From Fidelibacterota bacterium (GTDB lineage: Bacteria > Fidelibacterota > UBA2242), in the NCBI GenBank assembly GCA_030603165.1, contig JAUVYH010000015.1, forward strand, positions 1 through 32,620: a stretch of DNA of 32,620 bases, in the 5' to 3' direction. The translations under genes were made by a program, and so were the position numbers. The notes under the pieces are model-generated. The model was not told the DNA's origin. It worked only from the letters and a program-made list of their open reading frames with translations, and did no database searches. Shown here in pieces: positions 26,726 to 32,620 of the stretch (position 1 is its first letter; every line of letters starts with the position of its first letter).

Positions 26726-27750
26726 ATTTCGCTTTCATACGATTTTAAAAATAATTCTGCATTGGCGATTGAGCCGCCAGCCGAACCTCGAATTAAGTTA
26801 TTTACTACCAAAACGAAACTCGCTAAATTCTGTACAACGTTTAATCGTCCTATAAATACCTGCATACCCTCTGGTGAACCTAAGAAGCTCATCTTAGGTT
26901 GAGGAAAGTATTCGTTGGATTCATATGATATTGGATTTTCAGGGATACTTTGCAACTCGGATAACAAACCATTTACTTTGAAATTTTCCCATTTTTCCAG
27001 AATAATTTGTTTTTCAATAGGTTTGTTAAATTCGACCCATACAACTTCCAAATGTCCGAACAATATGGGGACCCGAACACAAGTTGGAAATATTTGAGCA
27101 TCAATTTTTAATATTTTTTTCAATTCATTGACAACTTTTTGCTCTTCACCATTGATATATGGAATCACGTTTCCCATAATGTCAACAGAGGACAGCCCCG
27201 GTCGTCCCGCACCCGATACGGATTGGTATGTTGCAGCCATAATCTTTATTATTTCGGTATCTATAAGCGGAGCCAATGCTAATGCCAGTCCCGTTGTCGT
27301 GCAATTTGCGTTGGTTACGACAAACCCCTTTTTAGGGAAACCTTGCTTTTCTATTAGCTTCAGAGAACAAGGATTTATTTCCGGTATTAAAATTGGCACA
27401 TCGCTGTCGTATCTCATTGCGCTTGTGTTCGAGAAGACCCAAAATCCTTTACTTCTTAATTGGGATTCGACTGTTTTTGCTAGTTTGGAAGGTAAGGCGG
27501 AAAATATTAATCTTACTCCCAGTTTCGTTAGGTATTCGATATCAAGTTTTTTTATTATTGTATTTTTTGAATTATCCGGAATGGGAAATGGTAATATCCA
27601 ATCTACAACATCACTGTATTTTTCCCCGGATTTCCGGTCGGAGGCAATTAAAATTTGCGGCTCAAATATAGGATGATGTGACAGCATCCAGACAAAAACC
27701 TGTCCCACCAATCCAGTTGCACCAAGGACTACGCAAGGTATTTTCTGCAA
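26710..27750 (-). CDS. asd: Aspartate-semialdehyde dehydrogenase, archaeal/fungal type
   Basis: It reduces aspartyl phosphate to aspartate semialdehyde with NADPH. The nucleotide-binding loop VLGATGLVGQVF is at 8-19. The catalytic cysteine is Cys150 in TNANCTTTGLALAL, followed by SVSGAGRPG and the RVPILFGH segment with the likely base His233. The 346-residue length and these motifs place it in the archaeal/fungal branch rather than the common proteobacterial one. The start is TTG 27750 with GAGGG 9 bases upstream. An 80-base gap separates it from ddh upstream; it overlaps lysC downstream. Confidence 0.92.
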   Translation of the reverse strand: MQKIPCVVLGATGLVGQVFVWMLSHHPIFEPQILIASDRKSGEKYSDVVDWILPFPIPDNSKNTIIKKLDIEYLTKLGVRLIFSALPSKLAKTVESQLRSKGFWVFSNTSAMRYDSDVPILIPEINPCSLKLIEKQGFPKKGFVVTNANCTTTGLALALAPLIDTEIIKIMAATYQSVSGAGRPGLSSVDIMGNVIPYINGEEQKVVNELKKILKIDAQIFPTCVRVPILFGHLEVVWVEFNKPIEKQIILEKWENFKVNGLLSELQSIPENPISYESNEYFPQPKMSFLGSPEGMQVFIGRLNVVQNLASFVLVVNNLIRGSAGGSIANAELFLKSYESEIWTKL

Positions 27751-27830
27751 TGGTATTATCCCTCTACACTAAAAATATATTAATAATTCTTTTCTCATGT
27801 TTTCCACACATCCAAATAGAGAGGAACTCA

Positions 27831-28733
27831 CTAAACTAAGTTTTTAATCAGCGCTTCTTGCTCGCCTAGCAATAAGTCGATTACCGGTATTTCAATTAAA
27901 GTATAGCAACCCGGTTTTTGTTTCACTGATGCTCTGGCAGCACCTACTAATATTTGACCTGTTAGTGCCGGGTTATTAATCTTCATGTTAAGCTCAAATA
28001 ATTGATTTTGGCTTTTTCCTGAAACTCCTCTTCGTTCCATTTTTACGCCATGTCCCATGTCTTTTAAATTGTTTACATTTTCTACGGCAATGATGTGTGT
28101 ATCGTCATGAATAAAATATTCATCATTTTTTATTGCCTTTGCCACTTCATCGAATTGATAGTCCTTTTCTAATTCGATATAAACCATCCTTCTATGAATT
28201 CCCGTGCCTATAGGAATTGTTAATGAGAGTGCGTCTTTAATACCGCGGATAGCTTTTACTGCCGTCGTGTGCCCCATACTCATTCCCGGTCCGAAATTTG
28301 TATAAGTTAATCCTTTCGGTGCGGCCGCTTGAAAAATCGCCCGAACGACCGAATCAGTACCAGGATCCCAACCTGCCGAAATTATTGATACTGCATTATT
28401 TTTTATTGAGACAGCCCCCAGCTTTTTCTTTAAATTCCAAATATTAGTATGGATGTCATAACTATCCACGGTGTTTATGCCCATTTCTAATATCTCGTTT
28501 GCGTATTTGGGAGCTTTCCTGCTTGGAACGCAAAGAATAGCCACATCAACATTTTCCAACTCACTAATTTTCGTTACAATTTTAGTGTTTATTAATTCAT
28601 GAGGAGTATTCGAAATAGAAATTGATCTTCTTACGATTCCCGCCAGATTAATATCTTGCGCTTGCTGAATAGCCTCAAGAGTATATTTTCCTATACTTCC
28701 ATATCCTACGATTGCTGCATTAATATTTTCCAT
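27831..28733 (-). CDS. ddh: meso-Diaminopimelate D-dehydrogenase
   Basis: It converts tetrahydrodipicolinate to meso-DAP in a single NADPH- and ammonia-dependent step, bypassing the four-step acylated routes. The 300-residue protein has the dinucleotide loop VGYGSIGKYTLEA (9-21), GWDPGTDSV (121-129) and the family hallmark NFGPGMSMGH at 146-155. Length matches known Ddh enzymes. AAGGG precedes the ATG. It lies between dapA and asd in a DAP operon, which supports the assignment over other DapB-like dehydrogenases. Confidence 0.9.
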   Translation of the reverse strand: MENINAAIVGYGSIGKYTLEAIQQAQDINLAGIVRRSISISNTPHELINTKIVTKISELENVDVAILCVPSRKAPKYANEILEMGINTVDSYDIHTNIWNLKKKLGAVSIKNNAVSIISAGWDPGTDSVVRAIFQAAAPKGLTYTNFGPGMSMGHTTAVKAIRGIKDALSLTIPIGTGIHRRMVYIELEKDYQFDEVAKAIKNDEYFIHDDTHIIAVENVNNLKDMGHGVKMERRGVSGKSQNQLFELNMKINNPALTGQILVGAARASVKQKPGCYTLIEIPVIDLLLGEQEALIKNLV

Positions 28734-28758
28734 TTACACCCTTTTCAATTACTGAGAG

Positions 28759-29640
28759 TTATTGTTCATAGAATTTTAATCGGTTGAGAGTGTCGATTAA
28801 AAATTTTCTTCCCTTGGCGGATATTTTGCACATCGGCATTCTGTACTCTTCCTCTATCATCCCTCTCATAGCCATAGCGGCTTTAATAGGTACCGGATTA
28901 GCCTCGATAAAAGCTGCTTTTATGAAGGGAAGCAACTCATAGTGTAATTTTCGTGCGTTATCAAATTTTCCATCTAAACCATATTTTACCATTTTTACAA
29001 CTTCATTCGGAAACATATTGCTGATGACTGAAACCACTCCGACTCCACCCAAACTTAACAACGGCAGAGTTAACCCGTCATCACCGCTATAGACTAAAAA
29101 ATCCGATGGCAATTCATGGATTACTTCCATCATTTGAGAAATAGAGCCTGAGGCTTCTTTAACACCGATAACGTTTGAACACTCACTATTGATTTTCTTC
29201 AATACGGAAGTTTCAATGTTTCTCCCTGTTCTGCTCTGAATATTATAAACGATGATGGGAATGTTTATGGCATCGTTCACGGTTTTAAAGTGTTGAAATA
29301 TTCCATCTGCCGTTGGCTTGTTGTAATAAGGCGTTACGACTAAGAGAACATCGGCGCCTAATTTCTCTGCTGATTTGGCGTTTTCCACAGTTGTAATTGT
29401 TGAATTGGTCCCTACCCCGACCATTAAAGTAATTTTCTTATTCGCTACTTTATCAACTGTTTTTACGATATTTTTTTGCTCATCATTTGTCAGAGTAGGG
29501 GTCTCGCCGGTAGTGCCTAATGCCAACAATCCATCTATCCCGTTGCTGATTTGAAATTCTACATTTTTTTCTAAAGCAACATAATCGACTTTACCGTTTT
29601 TAAACGGCGTTACCAATGCCGTGTAAACTGCTTCTTTCAT
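28759..29640 (-). CDS. dapA: 4-Hydroxy-tetrahydrodipicolinate synthase
   Basis: It condenses pyruvate with aspartate semialdehyde. In the 293-residue TIM-barrel protein the substrate loop GTTGE is at 42-46, the catalytic Tyr132 is in IIVYNIQSRTGRN and the Schiff-base Lys161 is in VIGVKEASGS. All the usual active-site features are present. A strong ribosome site (GGAGG) lies before the ATG. It starts one base after dapB ends, so translation is probably coupled. Confidence 0.95.
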   Translation of the reverse strand: MKEAVYTALVTPFKNGKVDYVALEKNVEFQISNGIDGLLALGTTGETPTLTNDEQKNIVKTVDKVANKKITLMVGVGTNSTITTVENAKSAEKLGADVLLVVTPYYNKPTADGIFQHFKTVNDAINIPIIVYNIQSRTGRNIETSVLKKINSECSNVIGVKEASGSISQMMEVIHELPSDFLVYSGDDGLTLPLLSLGGVGVVSVISNMFPNEVVKMVKYGLDGKFDNARKLHYELLPFIKAAFIEANPVPIKAAMAMRGMIEEEYRMPMCKISAKGRKFLIDTLNRLKFYEQ

Positions 29641-29641
29641 C

Positions 29642-30394
29642 TTACCTCCGATTGATAATATATTTCATAAAGTCGTTTATCTCAAAAAAACCCTTTTTCC
29701 CCTGCAACCATTTTGCAGCTAGTATAGAGCCCATAGCAAACCCTTTTTTTGATCTGGCTGTGTGTTTTAGCTCAATAGTATCAACTTCGCTGTCGAAACC
29801 AACTATATGCGTACCCGGGATATTGCCACCTCTAATGCTGGCGATATTGAGTTGGTCAGATCTTATTTTTCCACTGAGGTTATTATTAACGATCTTTGAT
29901 TTTCTATCGATATTTTTTAAAATTATGTTCCCAATGACTTTCGCCGTTCCACTCGGGCTGTCAATTTTTTGTTTATGATGAAGCTCACAGCAATAAATAT
30001 CGTATTCGTCAATATTATTTAAAGTTTTACAAGCTTCTTCAACTATTCTGAAAAATACATTTACGCCGATTGAAAAATTAGACGAATAAACAAATCCGAT
30101 TGATGTATCTTTGACAATTTGTTTAACTTTATCGAGGCTGTCATACCAGCCGGTGGTCCCAACAACCATATTTATTCCAAATTTTGAGACAGCCTTTATA
30201 TTATCAATTACAGCATTGGGGATTGAATAATCAATGCAGACATCAACATTTTTTATAGATTTTTCGGTAATCTTGGAGAAACTTGCGTTAGAATTGTTTG
30301 GATCAATGATTGATGCGACATTTAGTCCGTGGCTTTTGGCGATACACTCGATTTCCCGCCCCATTTTTCCGTAACCAATAATCGCAATGTTCAT
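29642..30394 (-). CDS. dapB: 4-Hydroxy-tetrahydrodipicolinate reductase
   Basis: It reduces the DapA product to tetrahydrodipicolinate, the Ddh substrate. The 250-residue protein begins with the NAD(P) loop IIGYGKMGRE (5-14). VVGTTGW is at 77-83 and the catalytic segment ELHHKQKIDSPSGTA at 137-151, with the paired histidines and the lysine intact. It is first in the seven-gene minus-strand cluster. The leader upstream is very AT-rich and I cannot pick a single promoter in it. Confidence 0.95.
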   Translation of the reverse strand: MNIAIIGYGKMGREIECIAKSHGLNVASIIDPNNSNASFSKITEKSIKNVDVCIDYSIPNAVIDNIKAVSKFGINMVVGTTGWYDSLDKVKQIVKDTSIGFVYSSNFSIGVNVFFRIVEEACKTLNNIDEYDIYCCELHHKQKIDSPSGTAKVIGNIILKNIDRKSKIVNNNLSGKIRSDQLNIASIRGGNIPGTHIVGFDSEVDTIELKHTARSKKGFAMGSILAAKWLQGKKGFFEINDFMKYIINRR

Positions 30395-30518
30395 TTTATG
30401 CTCTTAAAATATTTCATAATAAAATTTTACTAATTTAAAAAGGTATTTGAAGTTCATTTATTTTTACTACTATTTTAATTATCAATATCATGAATCAAAG
30501 TTATTATAACCAATTCGT

Positions 30519-30578
30519 TTATCCAAAGGCAACGGCAAAAGATAAAATTACAAACAAAGAAACCTTTAACAATTTCAT
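30519..30578 (-). pseudogene. Orphan signal-peptide stub (truncated gene start)
   Basis: From ATG 30578, 9 bases after a strong ribosome site (AAAAAAGGAG), the frame reads MKLLKVSLFVILSFAVAFG and stops at 30519. This is a textbook Sec signal peptide with nothing after it. The preceding ribosome site argues that it was once a real gene start; the most likely reading is a secreted-protein gene cut by deletion or rearrangement. A short leader peptide is an alternative. Confidence 0.4.
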
Positions 30579-30607
30579 TACACAACTCCTTTTTTAATCA
30601 AAGAATT

Positions 30608-30627
30608 CCCCGATGCTTGCGTCGGGG
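30608..30627 (+). repeat. REP-like palindrome 1
   Basis: CCCCGATGC-TT-GCGTCGGGG: a nine-base-pair stem with one G-T pair, followed by TTA. Architecture and 3' flank (GGGGT) match the second copy 66 bases further on. Confidence 0.65.
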
Positions 30628-30693
30628 TTACCCTATAAAAGGAAGAGTATAAGAAAACTTGGTGTCTCATATAAAAACATTACCGATAAGATA

Positions 30694-30713
30694 CTCCGCT
30701 GCTTGCGGCGGGG
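30694..30713 (+). repeat. REP-like palindrome 2
   Basis: CTCCGCTGC-TT-GCGGCGGGG, nine paired positions including two G-T, followed by TAGTTCATT. It is in the same orientation and of the same length as the first copy. Such short palindromes are typical of REP sequences mobilised by REP-associated transposases; none is encoded in the window. Confidence 0.65.
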
Positions 30714-30988
30714 TAGTTCATTTTGAATTAACTTTTTGATCTTATTTTGATACTTTGAGATTTTCAATTTACTTCGCTTTGTTTTATTAATACTCATATT
30801 CCATAATAGTTTAGAAATGTTTATTATAAATGTCAATGTATTAGGTTTAAAGATTTCAAAAAATTTCAAAGAAAGATCCTTTATCAATCCTATTGATTTT
30901 ACAACCCGGCGTTGAAAATGTATTTGTTGCAACAATTGAGAACTATTGATAGATTTCACTCAGTAAACAATCGAACCGGATTAGCGAT

Positions 30989-32188
30989 ATGTTTAATAAA
31001 TCTCTCAATACAATAATCAGCGTGATAATCTTTTTTTCGGCGTGTCGAACAACTGAGGAGGCAAATATTGACAGTTATGCAATCCGGTTAGACAGCGCCG
31101 TTGTTGTCCGTGAAGCCGGTGAACTTGAATCGGTAAACTCCACCGTTATTTCCGCGCCGGGGAAATGGGATTTATCCTACCAGATCGTTTACCTTCCTGA
31201 AGAGGGCGCAACAGTTGCAGAGGGTGATACGGTCGTTATCTTTGATACGAAACAGGTTGAATTGCAGCTGGAAGAATCGATCAAGCAATTGGAGAGCTAT
31301 GAGCAGGAACTTCGGAGTAAAGAGTTATCTAACCGGTTGACTATTCAGGAAATAAAAAATAGTATGCTCAGCCTTGAAATTCAGGAAGAGATTAATCTGA
31401 ATCGCCTGGAACAGGCGAAATATAATTCCGACGTCGAGCAAAAGGATGCTGCTCTGGAGTTGGAAAAGACCCGAAAAAATATTGAGCGGCAAAGCGAAGC
31501 GCTGCAAGCCCAATATATTCTGAATCGCAATTCGGAAAACGAAATAAAGCTCAAAATCGACCAGACCCGTTCAAAAATTGATTTAAACCGGAAAATGATC
31601 CGGGAGATGTACATTACTTCTCCCAAAGATGGATTGGTGGTCTATTACAAATCGGGACATAGAGGAAGAGGCGGAGAAAAGATAAAACTGGGCGATACTG
31701 TCAGACCTAAATCTCCTATTCTAAAGATTCCCGATCCGAACAATATGATGGTTATCGTCGATCTTAATGAGGTGGATCGCGCCTTTGTTATGGAAGGAAT
31801 TCCAGCCGAAGTAATTGTGGAGGCATATCCGGACACAGTATTTACCGGGCATGTCGGTTATATCTCAAAAATTGTTGATTATGATTATAGTATCTCAAAT
31901 ACAAAAAATTATATCATGAACGTCAATATAGATTCCGGAGAGAACTTCCGGCTTAAACCCGGTCTGTCCGCTATTGCGACCCTATTCATTCAACGGCTTG
32001 CAAACAGTTACCGGATTCCTTCCTGGTGTTTATTTGAAGAAGATGACCAATATTACCTGATATCGAACCGCTCGAAGAGACATTCTATTGACCTGGTAAT
32101 GCTGTCACACGGAAATGCATATATAAAGGGTAACTTTACCTTAAATCAACGATTCATTGCCAATAATCAATTAAGCGACGATGAATAA
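30989..32188 (+). CDS. HlyD/MacA-type periplasmic adaptor, probable lipoprotein
   Basis: A 399-residue membrane-fusion protein that would link an inner-membrane pump to an outer-membrane channel. The N-terminus is a signal sequence with a lipobox-like FFSAC, so Cys19 is the probable lipidated residue. The first half of a lipoyl-like domain is at about 45-88 (PEEGATVAEGDTVVIFDTKQVE), a long helical hairpin at about 90-205, and the second lipoyl half follows at ITSPKDGLVVYYK. The beta-barrel and membrane-proximal domains follow (NMMVIVDLNEVDR, FRLKPGLSAIATLFI). A second adaptor follows after 30 bases. Confidence 0.85.
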   Translation: MFNKSLNTIISVIIFFSACRTTEEANIDSYAIRLDSAVVVREAGELESVNSTVISAPGKWDLSYQIVYLPEEGATVAEGDTVVIFDTKQVELQLEESIKQLESYEQELRSKELSNRLTIQEIKNSMLSLEIQEEINLNRLEQAKYNSDVEQKDAALELEKTRKNIERQSEALQAQYILNRNSENEIKLKIDQTRSKIDLNRKMIREMYITSPKDGLVVYYKSGHRGRGGEKIKLGDTVRPKSPILKIPDPNNMMVIVDLNEVDRAFVMEGIPAEVIVEAYPDTVFTGHVGYISKIVDYDYSISNTKNYIMNVNIDSGENFRLKPGLSAIATLFIQRLANSYRIPSWCLFEEDDQYYLISNRSKRHSIDLVMLSHGNAYIKGNFTLNQRFIANNQLSDDE

Positions 32189-32218
32189 GGCAATCAAAAA
32201 AGAATATGAGAATACAAT

Positions 32219-32620
32219 ATGTTTTTAAAACCGCTTATTAAAACTATCAAGCCAATCGTTCTGAAATTTAAATTATACATCATTCTTCCTATTATTCTTA
32301 TAATTATACTGGTATCTGTTTTCATCGCTCCGGAAGATGAAACGCCGGTGTACACGGTGAAAAGAGGAACATTCACGATTGATATCAACTCCAAGGGAGA
32401 AGTAAAGGCGATCGATTCGCATATAATTAAAGCGCCGTCCAATATCTGGGGCAACGCCCGGATCGTAAGAATGGTCCCGGAAGGCGAGATTGTCAAACCG
32501 GGAGATTTTTTGATCCAGTTTGACGCTGCCGAATTCATGCAGCGATTACAGGAAGCTCAGAATGGTCTTGAGACCGCTGAAGCCGGACACGAGAGCAAGC
32601 TCGCCAATATAAAGAAACAG
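32219..32620 (+). CDS. Second periplasmic adaptor (HlyD family), partial
   Basis: The frame from ATG 32219 stays open to the window edge (134 codons). A hydrophobic anchor lies at about residues 19-37 (LYIILPIILIIILVSVFIA), then YTVKRGTFTIDINSKGEVKA and IVRMVPEGEIVKPGDFLIQF, the first lipoyl half of a membrane-fusion protein, then the start of a helical hairpin. Unlike the first adaptor it is anchored by a transmembrane segment, not a lipid. Tandem adaptors of this kind often precede ABC-type ATPase and permease genes, which would lie beyond the window. Confidence 0.85.
   Translation, partial: MFLKPLIKTIKPIVLKFKLYIILPIILIIILVSVFIAPEDETPVYTVKRGTFTIDINSKGEVKAIDSHIIKAPSNIWGNARIVRMVPEGEIVKPGDFLIQFDAAEFMQRLQEAQNGLETAEAGHESKLANIKKQ

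Larger units (their letters stand above)
30579..30988. other. Gene-free spacer with REP-like palindromes
   Basis: About 410 bases with no supported gene. A 108-codon minus-strand frame here passes through the palindromes and has no recognisable features. It holds the two hairpins at 30608-30627 and 30694-30713 and otherwise AT-rich sequence. The start of the adaptor gene follows; no clear promoter is identified. Confidence 0.5.

Noticed and set aside
27128-27676. 182-codon plus-strand frame
   Set aside because: It lies wholly inside asd, whose motifs and operon context are clear, so it is an antisense shadow.
30633-30959. 108-codon minus-strand frame before the adaptor gene
   Set aside because: Its C-terminal part is a translation of a REP-like palindrome and the rest is low-complexity, Lys/Ile-rich sequence with no ribosome site or known motif.

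Overview
The window looks like a chromosomal segment of a diderm, meso-diaminopimelate-peptidoglycan bacterium. Dense runs of housekeeping genes share the plus strand, followed by a minus-strand block and then plus-strand envelope genes. Outer-membrane barrel proteins, one with a helix-hairpin-helix head, and a UbiA enzyme resembling archaeal-type DGGGP synthase point to the FCB superphylum and its relatives (Marinimicrobia-, Calditrichota- or KSB1-like lineages). That placement is an inference from gene content; there is no rRNA gene here to fix it. Readable promoters and ribosome sites are of ordinary sigma70 and AAGGAG type.

Region 1 (1-19842, plus strand). The end of enolase overlaps a FtsB/DivIC cell-division protein. 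A MotA-family channel follows without a MotB. Next come two outer-membrane barrel proteins, a periplasmic peptidoglycan amidase, glutamate racemase (murI), folC, rho, rpmE, a DUF1385 membrane protein, prfA, prmC, the UbiA/DGGGPS-like prenyltransferase, dnaE, dtd, radC and a TPR protein with a long Pro/Glu-rich linker. Many neighbours overlap by a few bases or abut, so much of this is probably co-transcribed. Likely internal breaks are a promoter before rho, a promoter before rpmE and a strong terminator after rpmE.

Region 2 (19847-22388, minus strand). This holds a thiol/redox-flavoured set: an ECF sigma factor, a cysteine-rich soluble anti-sigma factor overlapping it, a 55-residue DUF1858 protein with a CxxC pair, and an OsmC protein. 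A 36-codon stub resembling the start of a glutaredoxin-like disulfide oxidoreductase lies upstream. The spaces between hold degenerate dispersed repeats, a G-tract array and hairpins.

Region 3 (22805-30394, minus strand). A visibly AT-richer, seven-gene cluster dapB-dapA-ddh-asd-lysC-murB-murA encodes the route from aspartate to meso-DAP through the one-step dehydrogenase, plus the two enzymes that make UDP-MurNAc. A terminator-like hairpin separates lysC from murB. Two truncated gene starts, at 22278-22388 and 30519-30578, lie outside its two ends.

Region 4 (30579-32620). Two REP-like palindromes are followed on the plus strand by a HlyD-type lipoprotein adaptor and the start of a second adaptor that runs off the window; they are probably part of an efflux or secretion operon.
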